This document shows, in pieces, positions 53,051-62,597 of a stretch of 64,000 bases of DNA. The notes under the pieces are model-generated. The model was not told the origin of the DNA, made no database searches, and was given only the letters and a program-made list of their open reading frames with translations. Source of the stretch: Burkholderia anthina (GTDB taxonomy: Bacteria; Pseudomonadota; Gammaproteobacteria; Burkholderiales; Burkholderiaceae); assembly GCF_001547525.1 (NCBI RefSeq), contig NZ_CM003769.1, positions 496,001 through 560,000 on the forward strand, in the 5' to 3' direction. A program made the translations under genes and the position numbers. Position 1 is the stretch's first letter. Each line of letters begins with the position of its first letter.

Positions 53051-56000
53051 ATGGCCAAGTTCTTTATCGATCGCCCGATCTTCGCGTGGGTGATCGCGAT
53101 CGTGCTGATGCTGGCCGGCGTCGCATCGATCTTCAAGATGCCGATCGCGCAGTATCCGACGATCGCACCGCCGACGATCCAGATCCAGGCGAACTACCCG
53201 GGCGCTTCCGCGAAGACGGTGGAAGACACGGTCACGCAGGTGATCGAGCAGCAGATGAGCGGTCTCGACAACTTCCTGTACATGTCGTCGACGAGCGACG
53301 ATTCGGGCAACGCGACGATCACGCTGACCTTCTCGCCGGGCACGAACCCGGACGTGGCGCAGGTTCAGGTGCAGAACAAGCTGTCGCTCGCGACGCCGAA
53401 CCTGCCCCAGGTCGTGCAGCAGCTCGGCATGCAGGTCACGAAATCGAGCAGCAACTGGCTGATGTGGTTCGCGTTCAACTCCGAGGACGGCCGGATGTCG
53501 AAGGAGGATCTGACGAACTACGTGGCGTCGCACGTGCTCGACCCGCTGAGCCGCGTGAACGGCGTCGGCCAGACGCTGCTGCTCGGTTCGCAGTTCTCGA
53601 TGCGGATCTGGCTCGACCCCGTCAAGCTGACCAACTACAGCCTCACGCCGACCGACGTGACGGCCGCGATCACGCAGCAGAACGTGCAGATCGCGGGCGG
53701 CCAGATCGGCGGCACGCCGGCGAAGCCGGGCACCGTGCTGCAGGCGACGATCACCGAATCGACGCTGCTGCGCACGCCCGAGCAGTTCGGCAACATCCTG
53801 CTGAAGGTCAACCAGGACGGCTCGCAGGTTCGCCTGAAGGACGTCGGCCGCGCGGCGCTGGGTTCGGAGAACTACACGTTCGACACGAAGTACATGGGAC
53901 AGCCGACGGCCGGCCTCGGTATCCAGCTCGCGACCGGCGCGAATGCGCTGGCGACCGCGAACGCGCTGCGGGCCAAGATCGACGAGCTGTCGAAGTACTT
54001 CCCGCATGGTCTCGTCGTGCACTACCCGTACGATACGACGCCGTTCGTGCGCCTGTCGATCGAGGAAGTGGTCAAGACGCTGATCGAGGGCATCGTGCTC
54101 GTGTTCCTCGTGATGTACCTGTTCCTGCAGAATCTGCGGGCGACGATCATCCCGACGATCGCGGTGCCGGTCGTGCTGCTCGGCACGTTCGCGATCATGG
54201 GTATCGTCGGCTTCTCGATCAACACGCTGTCGATGTTCGGCCTCGTGCTCGCGATCGGCCTGCTGGTCGACGATGCGATCGTGGTGGTCGAGAACGTCGA
54301 GCGGGTGATGGCCGAGGAGGGGTTGTCGCCGAAGGAGGCGACCCGCAAGGCGATGGGGCAGATCACCGGCGCACTCGTCGGCGTGGCGCTCGTGCTGTCG
54401 GCGGTGTTCGTGCCGGTGGCGTTCTCCGGCGGCTCGGTCGGCGCGATCTATCGTCAGTTCTCGCTGACGATCGTGTCGGCGATGGTGCTGTCGGTGCTGG
54501 TCGCGTTGATTCTCACGCCGGCGCTGTGCGCGACGATCCTGAAGCCGATCGAGAAGGGGCATCACGAAGAGAAGAAGGGTTTCTTCGGCTGGTTCAACCG
54601 GACTTTCGATCGCAGCCGGGATCGCTACACGAGCGGCGTGAACCACGTGATTCGGCGCTCCGGCCGCTGGCTCGTGATCTACCTCGCCGTGTTCCTCGCG
54701 GTCGGCGTGATGTTCGCGCGCCTGCCGAAGTCGTTCCTGCCCGATGAAGACCAGGGCTACATGTTCATGATCGTGCAGACGCCGTCCGGCTCCACGCAGG
54801 CAACGACCGGCAGGACGCTCGACAACATCAATACGTACCTGACCACCGCGGAGAAGGATGTGGTCGATTCGGTGTTCACGGTCAACGGCTTCAGCTTCGC
54901 GGGCCGCGGCCAGAACGCCGGCCTCGTGTTCGTGAAGCTGAAACCGTACGAGCAGCGCCAGCGTTCGGACCGGAAGGTGCAGGCGCTGATCGGCCGGACC
55001 TTCGCGCACTATTCGACGTACAAGGACGCGATGGTGATTCCGTTCAATCCGCCGTCGATTCCCGAACTCGGTACCGCTGCCGGTTTCGACTTCGAGCTGA
55101 CGGACAACGCCGGCCTCGGTCACGAAGCGCTGATGGCCGCGCGCGGCCAGTTGCTCGGGATGGCCGCGAAGGATCCGGCGTTGGCGCTGGTGCGCCCGAA
55201 CGGCCTGAACGATACGCCGCAGTACAAGGTCGACATCGATCGCGAGAAGGCGAACGCGCTCGGCGTGACGGCCGCGGCGATCGACCAGACGTTCTCGATC
55301 GCATGGGCGTCGCAGTACGTGAACAACTTCCTCGATACCGACGGCCGGATCAAGAAGGTGTACGTACAATCGGACGCGCCGTTCCGGATGACGCCGGAAG
55401 ACATGAACATCTGGTACGTGCGCAACAGCTCGGGCGGGATGGTGCCGTTCAGCGCGTTCTCGAGCGGCCACTGGATCTACGGGTCGCCGAAGCTCGAGCG
55501 TTACAACGGCGTATCGTCGATCGAGATCCAGGGGCAGGCCGCGCAAGGCAAGTCGACCGGCCAGGCGATGGCCGCGATGGAAGCGCTCGCGAGCAAGCTG
55601 CCGGAAGGCATCGGCTATTCGTGGACGGGGCTGTCGTTCCAGGAAATCCAGTCGGGCTCGCAGGCGCCGATCCTGTATGCGATCTCGATCCTCGTCGTGT
55701 TCCTGTGTCTCGCGGCGCTGTATGAAAGCTGGTCGATTCCGTTCTCGGTGATCATGGTCGTGCCGCTCGGCGTGGTCGGCGCGCTGCTCGCGACGATGCT
55801 GCGCGGCCTCGAGAACGACGTGTTCTTCCAGGTCGGCCTGCTGACGACGGTAGGCCTGTCCGCGAAGAACGCGATCCTGATCGTCGAGTTCGCGCGCGAG
55901 CTGCAGGCGGGCGGGAACATGGGGCCGGTGCGCGCGGCGATCGAGGCGGCGCGCCTGCGGCTGCGTCCGATCCTGATGACGTCGCTCGCGTTCATGCTGG

Positions 56001-56242
56001 GTGTGCTGCCGCTCGCGATCAGCAACGGCGCGGGTTCGGCGAGCCAGCACGCGATCGGCACCGGCGTGATCGGCGGGATGATCACGGCGACGTTCCTCGC
56101 CATTTTCATGATCCCGATGTTCTTCGTGCGGGTTCGCGCGATCTTCAGCGGCGAGACGGAGAATGTCGACGACGCATGGCGTCTCGTACAGGGCGACCTG
56201 CAGCACGGTCACGACGACGCACACGAATCGAAGGGGCAGTAA
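53051..56242 (+). CDS. RND multidrug transporter (AcrB/BpeB-like, HAE1)
   Basis: A 1063-residue inner-membrane RND transporter of the HAE1 family, 12 transmembrane segments with two large periplasmic loops. The N-terminus [20 protein letters not shown] is typical. [18 protein letters not shown] in segment 4 holds the paired aspartates used for proton coupling, and [16 protein letters not shown] is in segment 10. It exports drugs, dyes and possibly signals in exchange for protons. It starts 15 bp after the adaptor. The sequence is strongly AcrB/BpeB-like; substrates cannot be deduced. Confidence 0.93.
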   Translation: MAKFFIDRPIFAWVIAIVLMLAGVASIFKMPIAQYPTIAPPTIQIQANYPGASAKTVEDTVTQVIEQQMSGLDNFLYMSSTSDDSGNATITLTFSPGTNPDVAQVQVQNKLSLATPNLPQVVQQLGMQVTKSSSNWLMWFAFNSEDGRMSKEDLTNYVASHVLDPLSRVNGVGQTLLLGSQFSMRIWLDPVKLTNYSLTPTDVTAAITQQNVQIAGGQIGGTPAKPGTVLQATITESTLLRTPEQFGNILLKVNQDGSQVRLKDVGRAALGSENYTFDTKYMGQPTAGLGIQLATGANALATANALRAKIDELSKYFPHGLVVHYPYDTTPFVRLSIEEVVKTLIEGIVLVFLVMYLFLQNLRATIIPTIAVPVVLLGTFAIMGIVGFSINTLSMFGLVLAIGLLVDDAIVVVENVERVMAEEGLSPKEATRKAMGQITGALVGVALVLSAVFVPVAFSGGSVGAIYRQFSLTIVSAMVLSVLVALILTPALCATILKPIEKGHHEEKKGFFGWFNRTFDRSRDRYTSGVNHVIRRSGRWLVIYLAVFLAVGVMFARLPKSFLPDEDQGYMFMIVQTPSGSTQATTGRTLDNINTYLTTAEKDVVDSVFTVNGFSFAGRGQNAGLVFVKLKPYEQRQRSDRKVQALIGRTFAHYSTYKDAMVIPFNPPSIPELGTAAGFDFELTDNAGLGHEALMAARGQLLGMAAKDPALALVRPNGLNDTPQYKVDIDREKANALGVTAAAIDQTFSIAWASQYVNNFLDTDGRIKKVYVQSDAPFRMTPEDMNIWYVRNSSGGMVPFSAFSSGHWIYGSPKLERYNGVSSIEIQGQAAQGKSTGQAMAAMEALASKLPEGIGYSWTGLSFQEIQSGSQAPILYAISILVVFLCLAALYESWSIPFSVIMVVPLGVVGALLATMLRGLENDVFFQVGLLTTVGLSAKNAILIVEFARELQAGGNMGPVRAAIEAARLRLRPILMTSLAFMLGVLPLAISNGAGSASQHAIGTGVIGGMITATFLAIFMIPMFFVRVRAIFSGETENVDDAWRLVQGDLQHGHDDAHESKGQ

Positions 56243-56244
56243 CG

Positions 56245-57774
56245 ATGCGAAAACATGCTTTGACCGCAACCGCGGTCGCACTGGCTGCCGCGCTGTTTGC
56301 CGCCGGCTGCACGATGGCGCCGCATTACAAGCGGCCCGACGCGCCCGTCGCGCAGGCGTACCCGGCCGGCGGCGTCTACGCGACGCAGCCGGGCGCGGCC
56401 GGCGCGCGTAGCGCGAACGGGCAAGCTGCGACCGCCATCGGCTGGCGCGAGTTCTTCGTCGATCCGCGCCTGCAGCGGCTGATCGAGATCGCGCTGAAAA
56501 ACAACCGCGACCTGCGCGTGTCGGTGCTGAACATCGAGGCGGCGCGCGCGCAGTACCAGATCACGCGCGCGGGGCTGTTCCCGACGCTCGACGGCACGGG
56601 CACGGGCAGTATCCAGCGCGTGCCGCAGGGCCTTTCGCGGACCGGTGCGCCGTACATCTCGCGCGCCTACAACGTCGGGCTCTCGGCGTCGTGGGAGCTC
56701 GACCTGTTCGGCCGCGTGCAGAGCCTGAAGGACCAGGCGCTCGCGCAGTACCTGTCGACGTCGTATGCCCGGCAGGCATCGGAAATCTCGCTGGTGTCGC
56801 AGGTGGCTGACCAGTACCTGACGCTGCTGTCGACCGACGATCTGCTGAAGGTCACGGAAAACACGCTGAAGACCGCGCAGGCATCGTACGACCTGACGAA
56901 GCTGCAGTTCGACAACGGCACGGGCTCCGAGCTCGAGCTGCGTCAGGCGCAGACGGTGGTCGAGACGGCGCTCGCGAACCAGCAGGCGCAGGCGCGTGCG
57001 CGTGCGCAGGCGCTGAACGCGCTGGTGTTGCTGATCGGCGAGCCGTTGCCGGACGACCTGCCGGCCGGCATGCCGCTCGACGCGCAGAATCTGCTGACGG
57101 ACGTGCCGGCAGGCCTTCCGTCGGATCTGCTCACGCGGCGTCCGGACGTGATGCAGGCCGAGCAGACGCTGCTGGCTGCAAACGCGAACATCGGTGCGGC
57201 GCGCGCGGCATTCTTCCCGCGTATCTCGCTGACGGGTGCGTTCGGCACCGGCAGCCCGACGCTCGGCGGTCTGTTCAAGGCCGGCACGGCCGCCTGGTCA
57301 TTCGCGCCGCAGATCACGATGCCGATCTTCGAGGGCGGGCAGAACATCGCGAACCTGAATCTCGCGAACGTGCAGAAGCGCATCGAGATCGCGAACTACG
57401 AGAAGGCGATCCAGTCGGCGTTCCGCGAAGTGGCGGATGGCCTCGCCGCACGCGGCACGTACGACCAGCAGATCGCGGCGCTCGAGCGCAACGAGCACGC
57501 GCAGCAGCGGCGCTTCGACCTGTCGGACCTGCGGTACAAGAACGGCGTCGACAGCTACCTGTCGGTGCTGACCGCGCAGACGGATCTGTACTCGGCGCAG
57601 CAGTCGCTGATCAGCGCGCGTCTGGCCCGCTGGACGAACCTGGTCGACCTGTACCGCGCACTCGGCGGCGGGTGGATCCAGCGTGCCGGCGAAGCGCCGC
57701 GCGCGCCGGATGCACCGGTCGACTACGACAAGGCGGCCGCGCCGGCGCCTGCGTCGGCAGCGGCGAACGGGTAA
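56245..57774 (+). CDS. outer-membrane efflux lipoprotein (OprM/OprB type)
   Basis: A 509-residue NodT-family outer-membrane factor. The signal peptide ends at the lipobox FAAGC (Cys ~20), then TMAPHYKRPDAPV. Two OEP repeats follow, and the LLTRRPDVMQAEQTLLAANA region is typical. It is the channel of the RND tripartite pump, starting 2 bp after the transporter stop. The operon ends at a strong hairpin 66 bp beyond. The C-terminus is Pro/Ala-rich. Confidence 0.9.
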   Translation: MRKHALTATAVALAAALFAAGCTMAPHYKRPDAPVAQAYPAGGVYATQPGAAGARSANGQAATAIGWREFFVDPRLQRLIEIALKNNRDLRVSVLNIEAARAQYQITRAGLFPTLDGTGTGSIQRVPQGLSRTGAPYISRAYNVGLSASWELDLFGRVQSLKDQALAQYLSTSYARQASEISLVSQVADQYLTLLSTDDLLKVTENTLKTAQASYDLTKLQFDNGTGSELELRQAQTVVETALANQQAQARARAQALNALVLLIGEPLPDDLPAGMPLDAQNLLTDVPAGLPSDLLTRRPDVMQAEQTLLAANANIGAARAAFFPRISLTGAFGTGSPTLGGLFKAGTAAWSFAPQITMPIFEGGQNIANLNLANVQKRIEIANYEKAIQSAFREVADGLAARGTYDQQIAALERNEHAQQRRFDLSDLRYKNGVDSYLSVLTAQTDLYSAQQSLISARLARWTNLVDLYRALGGGWIQRAGEAPRAPDAPVDYDKAAAPAPASAAANG

Positions 57775-57839
57775 GCGCAGAGCGGGACAGGCGCGGTTCG
57801 CCGCGCTTGCGTGTCGAACCGGCTGTATGCGGAAACGAG

Positions 57840-57867
57840 AACGCCACGGACGAAAGTCCGTGGCGTT
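57840..57867. terminator. GAAA-loop terminator, RND operon / hydrolase
   Basis: A perfect 12-bp stem (AACGCCACGGAC and its complement) closed by a GAAA tetraloop, between the convergent RND operon and dienelactone hydrolase gene. TTGTGTTGTG follows on the plus strand and a short T-containing tract follows on the minus strand, so it can serve both. Confidence 0.85.
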
Positions 57868-57906
57868 GTGTTGTGTACCGTCGCCCGTGCGAGGCGCGGC
57901 ATGACG

Positions 57907-58620
57907 TTACGCTTGCTTCGTCCAGAGTGTCCGGCCGAAGAACGTGAGCGTGCGATCCCACGCCATCTGCGACCACACCGGATCGAACTGCGTGCCGGCG
58001 ATGCGCCCGGGGCCGACGGCCGTCTCGTTCGCGAACGCATGGTGCGCGAGATAGCGGTGGAATTCGAAACCGACGTTCGCATCGGTCAGCTTCTTTTCCA
58101 GTGCGTCGACCTGGTCGATCGTGAAGAACGCATCCTGCGTCGCCCAGTGACCCATCAGCGGCACCTTGAGCTTGGCCGGGTCGAGGTAGTCGAGCGGCGG
58201 CAGACCGTACCACGTGACGCCGGCGTCGGCTTCGGCATACTGCAGCGACAGCAGCGTGAGGGCGCCGCCCATGCAGTAGCCCGTCACCGCGACACGCGGC
58301 GCGAGCGTCTTCAGGTACGCGACCGCGCCGGGAATGTCCTGCGACGCGGCGTCGCCGAAATCGAGGCCGGTCATCAAGTGGTGCGCTTCTTCCTCCTCGA
58401 CGGTCGACTTGCCGCGATACAGGTCGGGCACGAGCGCGAAGTAGCCGCAGCGCGCGAGACGATCCGCGACGCCGCGGATCTGGTCGTTCAACCCCCACCA
58501 TTCCTGGATGACGACGACCGCGGGCGCGCCTTCGGTCCGTGCCGGCGTGGCGAGATAGCCCTGCAGCTCCTGACCGTCCGGGCGGCGAAACGTGATCGTG
58601 GAACCGGATGTTTGAGACAT
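57907..58620 (-). CDS. dienelactone hydrolase family protein
   Basis: A 237-residue alpha/beta hydrolase of the dienelactone hydrolase family. VVIQEWWGLNDQIRGVADRL contains the loop that precedes the catalytic Glu, GYCMGGALT holds the nucleophile Cys, and HAFANE holds the late His. The nucleophile is cysteine, as in true dienelactone hydrolases. The start at 58620 (MSQTSGSTITF) excludes a poor extension. No catechol-pathway genes adjoin it, so the physiological substrate is unknown. Confidence 0.87.
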   Translation of the reverse strand: MSQTSGSTITFRRPDGQELQGYLATPARTEGAPAVVVIQEWWGLNDQIRGVADRLARCGYFALVPDLYRGKSTVEEEEAHHLMTGLDFGDAASQDIPGAVAYLKTLAPRVAVTGYCMGGALTLLSLQYAEADAGVTWYGLPPLDYLDPAKLKVPLMGHWATQDAFFTIDQVDALEKKLTDANVGFEFHRYLAHHAFANETAVGPGRIAGTQFDPVWSQMAWDRTLTFFGRTLWTKQA

Positions 58621-58806
58621 GAAACCGCTCCTTTTCGAAAAATGCGCCGAGTGCGACATCGGGCCGGCCAGCGGGCGTCGTGATACCGCTCGCGTTCGTT
58701 CCGGCCGGCGCCGACCACGGGCCATTCTATGCGCAAACACCGGACGCCTGCGTGAACGGTACCGCGTCGCGCGACCGGGGGACGGAAGCGGACGACCGGA
58801 AAGCAA

Positions 58807-58838
58807 ACACCCCGCCCCGGTGAACGGGAGCGGGGTGT
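58807..58838 (-). terminator. terminator of the second DUF4148 gene
   Basis: Inverted repeat ACACCCCGC / GCGGGGTGT with a CCCG/CGGG inner extension. On the minus strand it is followed by TTTGCTTT. It lies 67 bp past the gene. Confidence 0.6.
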
Positions 58839-58905
58839 CGCGTGTACGACGTGCGTATCGGAATACGGCGCGAGTACGCCGCGAATACGCGGGCGCGTAT
58901 CCGGC

Positions 58906-59217
58906 TTACTGGCCGAAATAGATCGAGTCGCGGCCTTCCTGCTTGACCGCGATTGCGCGGCCGGCACGCGCGCCGGCGGCTGCTTGCGCGCCGTAGCCGG
59001 TTTGATCGGCGTTCGCCACGCGGGCCTGGGCGGCCTGCAGCGCACGCGGGTAATACGGATCGGAGACTTCGGGCTTGTAGCCGGCCTGTTCGAGCTGGAC
59101 GAGTTCCGCTCGCACCTCGGCACGCGTGAGCTGGCCCGACGGGGTCGATTGCGCGGATGCACCGTACGACGCGAACAGGGCAGTTGCGGCGACGACAGCG
59201 GTAATGAACGACTTCAT
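58906..59217 (-). CDS. small secreted DUF4148 protein
   Basis: A 103-residue protein with a signal peptide ([16 protein letters not shown], cleavage expected after ASA). It carries the DUF4148 motif [19 protein letters not shown] and ends with IYFGQ. Probably periplasmic; no function known. It has GGAG upstream of the start at 59217. A relative is at 45061-45375, lacking this C-terminal part. Confidence 0.85.
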   Translation of the reverse strand: MKSFITAVVAATALFASYGASAQSTPSGQLTRAEVRAELVQLEQAGYKPEVSDPYYPRALQAAQARVANADQTGYGAQAAAGARAGRAIAVKQEGRDSIYFGQ

Positions 59218-59504
59218 GGTGACCTCCGGTTCTGTTGATTTCGCGCTTCGCTCGTTGCGTTCAGCGGTTGATTGCATCGTAACGATCGCGTTACCGGTCG
59301 GAAATACGCGTTGCAGCGAATCATTATTGCAACTGGGTAAACGATTCGCGCGGCATGGCGTTTCGTCTGAATATTGCCGGCGTGCCCGAGCACGAGCGGA
59401 GCCTTCGGGGGCGATCGAGTCGATCGGCGCGACAGATGCGAGAGGGGCAGTTGAATCGCATTCCGAATTATTTTTTCGAGGCCGTCGGCATTGCCCGTTT
59501 CGCA

Positions 59505-60470
59505 TCACGCCGCCAGGGTCGCCTGCCGTTTCCGGTATTCGGCCGGCGTGATGCCGACATGCCGGGTGAACGCTCGCCTGAGCGTATCGACGTTCGCGAA
59601 GCCGCATTTCGCGGCGACCTGCTTCGGCGTGTCGTGGCCGTTCTCGAGCAACCGGCGGGCGGCCGAGATGCGCGTCACCTCGACCCACGCGGCCGGCGTC
59701 ATGCCGACCTCCGCGCGGAACAACCGCGCGAAATGGCGCGCGCTCATGCCCGCGTGCTTCGCCATCTCGGCCACCGAATGCTCGAGCTCGGGATGCGCCG
59801 CGATCCAGCGCTGGACCTCCTGCAACACCGAACGCCCGGCGGGGCGCGCTTCGCCCTTGCGGCTGAACTGGAGCTGCCCGCCTGGGCGCTTGAAGAACAT
59901 CACCAGTTGCGCGGCGACCCGCCGCGCGATCTCGCGGCCGAGATCCTCCTCGACCAGTGCGAGTGCCAGATCCAGCCCGGCCGTGACGCCGGCGCCGGTG
60001 CGCAGCTTGCCGTCGCGCACGTACAGCGCGTCGGCGTCGACCGCGAGCGACGGATACGCCTGCGCGAGCGCGTCGGCAGCGGCCCAGTGCGTGGTCAGGT
60101 GACGCCCTTTCAGCAGGCCGGTGGCCGCGAGGAGGAACGCGCCGGTGCAGATCGAGCCGTAGCGCCTGCTTTGCACGGCCGCCGCGCGCAGCCACGCGAG
60201 GAGGTCGGTGCGCAGCGCGATCTGGCCGGCGTTCGGCGCGCCGGCGACCAGCAGCGTGTCGATGCGCTCGGGGATGTCGGGCGCGATCCAGTCGGGCAGC
60301 AATCGCGCACCGGACGAACTGCGGATCGGGCCTGGCCCGGCCGCGATGATCCGCAACGCATAGAACGGTTTCCCGCATTCGGCGTTCGCCTGCGCGAACA
60401 CGTCGAGCGGCGCGGAGACGTCGAGCAGCTGAACGCCCGGAACGGCGAAAATACCCACGACCTTCGGCAT
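59505..60470 (-). CDS. GlxA-type AraC regulator (DJ-1/PfpI domain)
   Basis: A 321-residue regulator combining an N-terminal DJ-1/PfpI domain ([20 protein letters not shown]; reactive-Cys region [15 protein letters not shown]) with a C-terminal AraC HTH pair ([38 protein letters not shown]). Family members sense small organic amines or other metabolites. The start at 60470 (MPKVVGIF) excludes a poor 37-residue extension. It is divergent from an HD-domain gene 172 bp away, the likely target. Confidence 0.87.
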   Translation of the reverse strand: MPKVVGIFAVPGVQLLDVSAPLDVFAQANAECGKPFYALRIIAAGPGPIRSSSGARLLPDWIAPDIPERIDTLLVAGAPNAGQIALRTDLLAWLRAAAVQSRRYGSICTGAFLLAATGLLKGRHLTTHWAAADALAQAYPSLAVDADALYVRDGKLRTGAGVTAGLDLALALVEEDLGREIARRVAAQLVMFFKRPGGQLQFSRKGEARPAGRSVLQEVQRWIAAHPELEHSVAEMAKHAGMSARHFARLFRAEVGMTPAAWVEVTRISAARRLLENGHDTPKQVAAKCGFANVDTLRRAFTRHVGITPAEYRKRQATLAA

Positions 60471-60642
60471 GATCGTTGCGTGTTGTATCGAACGTGATGC
60501 GCAGCAGTATAGGGGCGCCGCTTTCGCCGTGCAGGCATCGTGTCCGTCGATCGCGCAAAATGGCAGAATTTGTCGTGACATGTCTATTTAAGACATACGT
60601 CGGACTCCGGAGAATCGAGGGTATCTTCCACGGAGGTCGACC

Positions 60643-61284
60643 ATGACTGTGAGTGTTGCCGGCATTACCCTTCCCGCTACGCGACTGACGCGCGAGATTA
60701 CCGAACTCGTGCGCGATACCGAGTCCGAGCTGTTGTTCCATCACTCGAGCCGCGTGTTTTATTTCGCGGCGCTGGCGGGCCGGCGCCGCGGGCTCGACTA
60801 CGATCCCGAGCTACTCTATTGCGGCTGCATGTTCCATGACATGGGGCTCACGCACCGGCACAGCAGCGCATGCGAGCGCTTTGAAGTGGACGGTGCCAAT
60901 GCCGCCCGCGATTTTCTGAAGGGCCACGGGATATCGCAACAGGACATCGACGTCGTGTGGACGTCGATCGCACTGCATACCACGCCGGGCATTCCGCAAC
61001 ACATGCATCCTGTCGTCGCGCTGGTCACGGCGGGCGTCGAGATGGACGTACTGGGCCTCGCTTACCCGGAATACAGCGACGTCGAGCGGGAAGCGGTCGT
61101 GCGCGCGCATCCGCGCACGCCGCATTTCAAGGAAGACATCATTCAGGCGTTCTACGACGGCATCAAGCACAAGCCCGGCACGACGTTCGGCAACGTAAAG
61201 GCCGACGTGCTCGCGGACAAGGATCCGCATTTCCGTGCGGGCAACTTCTGCAGCGTGATTCGGGCGTCCGCATGGGCCGACTGA
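60643..61284 (+). CDS. HD-domain phosphohydrolase-like protein
   Basis: A 213-residue HD-domain protein. An early histidine pair (FHHSSRV, residues 33-34), the HD doublet at residues 65-66 (CMFHDMGL) and HTTPG further on are the expected metal ligands. The group includes cyanamide hydratase-like enzymes and uncharacterised hydrolases. GGAG lies about 10 nt before the ATG at 60643. It is divergent from the GlxA-type regulator, which suggests induction by a substrate such as a small nitrogen compound. That last point is inference. Confidence 0.82.
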   Translation: MTVSVAGITLPATRLTREITELVRDTESELLFHHSSRVFYFAALAGRRRGLDYDPELLYCGCMFHDMGLTHRHSSACERFEVDGANAARDFLKGHGISQQDIDVVWTSIALHTTPGIPQHMHPVVALVTAGVEMDVLGLAYPEYSDVEREAVVRAHPRTPHFKEDIIQAFYDGIKHKPGTTFGNVKADVLADKDPHFRAGNFCSVIRASAWAD

Positions 61285-61626
61285 GCGGGGGAGGGCGGCC
61301 GCGCCTCGGCCGACGTTGATCGACTGCCGGGCGTACGGCGCATTCGGCGCCGACGCCACCCTCGCGGCCTTGGCCGAACCCGGGGGACAAGGGGCGTTCG
61401 TTCGACTCGCGTATTGCCGTCGGAAAATTGTTACGTGACAACTTCGGGCAATCAGGGGCGTGATTTTATATACTGAATTTGTGTGCCCACTCCCCGAGGC
61501 GAATCTCCGATTCGCGTGTCCCCGAATACCGGCCTGCCAGCCCGACGGGCAAACCCCGATGCTCGGCCGTCCGCAAGCATACGGCAAAACGCCTATAATG
61601 ATGGGGCAAATTGCCGGAGACAGGTC
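61285..61626. other. gap before the toxin-antitoxin pair, with a parS-like site
   Basis: About 340 bp without a gene. It contains the sixth parS-like 16-mer, ATTGTTACGTGACAAC, at 61427-61442 (14 of 16 to the perfect site). It also provides the promoter of the Xre-RES pair. Confidence 0.6.
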
Positions 61627-62082
61627 ATGAGCACCATCGCTTTTCATCCTTCGGGCGTCGCCCATCCGCGTCAGGCCGAATTCACGATTCTCGAACAGTT
61701 GCTGGCGATCCGCGTTCGCTCGGGCGCGGATCTGGCCGAACTGGCGAGCGCGCGCGTCGACGTGTCGGTGATCGATCGCCTGTCCGAGCGCGGGCTGAAA
61801 TCGGACGAGCTGGCCTTCATCATCCCGCGCCGCACGCTGAGCCATCGTCGCCAGGCGCACGAACGCCTGTCGCCGGAAGAGTCGGACAAGGCGATTCGTC
61901 TCGCACGCATCGTCGCGCAGGCGACAGCCACGTTCGGCGACCAGGACAAGGCGATGGCGTGGCTGCGCAACGGGCTCCAGCGCTTCGGCGGCCGCACGTC
62001 GCTCGACATGGCGAGCACCGAGCATGGCGCGCGGCTCGTCGAAGAGGCCCTCACGCAGATCGACGAGGGGTATTTCGCTTGA
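61627..62082 (+). CDS. Xre/MbcA-type antitoxin (DUF2384)
   Basis: A 151-residue antitoxin of the Xre-MbcA-ParS type. Its N-terminal region has an HTH-like segment (GLKSDELAFIIPRRTLSHRR), and the C-terminal DUF2384 part (ATFGDQDKAMAWLRNGLQRF) is the toxin-binding end. The gene's stop overlaps the TTG start of the toxin gene by one TTGA, as is usual for such pairs. The start at 61627 (MSTIAFHP) follows GGAGACAGG. It should neutralise the RES toxin and repress the operon. Confidence 0.86.
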   Translation: MSTIAFHPSGVAHPRQAEFTILEQLLAIRVRSGADLAELASARVDVSVIDRLSERGLKSDELAFIIPRRTLSHRRQAHERLSPEESDKAIRLARIVAQATATFGDQDKAMAWLRNGLQRFGGRTSLDMASTEHGARLVEEALTQIDEGYFA

Positions 62083-62558
62083 CGACGCTGTGGCGGATCA
62101 GCAATTACGCCGACCTGAAAGGTGTCGGCGGGTTGCGGGCCGGTGGGCGCTGGCATTTCGCCGGGCAGCCGGTCGTGTATCTCGCCGAGCATCCGGCGCT
62201 CGCGTTGCTCGAGACGCTGGTTCATTTCGAAATCGCGACCGTCGCGCAATTGCCGAGCGGCTACCAGTTGCTGCGTATCGAGGTGCCCGATTCCGTGGAC
62301 GTGGCCGAAATCGCCGAAGGCGATGCGCCAGAGGACTGGCGAACGAACGTCGACTGGACCCGCAGCGCCGGCACCGAGTGGCTGCACACGCAGCCGAGCG
62401 CGCTGCTGCGCGTGCCGAGCGTCGTCGTGCCGCACGCCCATAACTTCCTGTTGAATCCGCTGCATCCGGCCGCGTCCAGTATCCGTATCGCGGAAGTGAT
62501 GCAAGCGCCGTACGACACGCGGATTCTGCGGCTGGTCCAGTCGAGGCCGGGCGAATAG
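62079..62558 (+). CDS. RES-domain toxin, TTG start
   Basis: A 159-residue RES-family protein. R6 (LWRISNY), R24, Y34 and E45 (ALALLETL) lie where the conserved Arg, Tyr and Glu of RES toxins are expected. RES toxins deplete NAD+. The start is a TTG (62079) that overlaps the antitoxin stop; there is no usable ATG. This start could be mis-annotated by ATG-only searches. Paired with the preceding antitoxin it forms a complete module. Confidence 0.83.
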   Translation: MTTLWRISNYADLKGVGGLRAGGRWHFAGQPVVYLAEHPALALLETLVHFEIATVAQLPSGYQLLRIEVPDSVDVAEIAEGDAPEDWRTNVDWTRSAGTEWLHTQPSALLRVPSVVVPHAHNFLLNPLHPAASSIRIAEVMQAPYDTRILRLVQSRPGE

Positions 62559-62597
62559 CGAACCGGGAGGAACACGGTCCGCCCCGGCGGCGCGCGT

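Noticed and set aside
51809-56281. 1490-residue minus-strand open frame opposite the RND operon
   Set aside because: Low-complexity Arg/His/Asp-rich translation with no domains; it is the antisense shadow of high-GC efflux genes.
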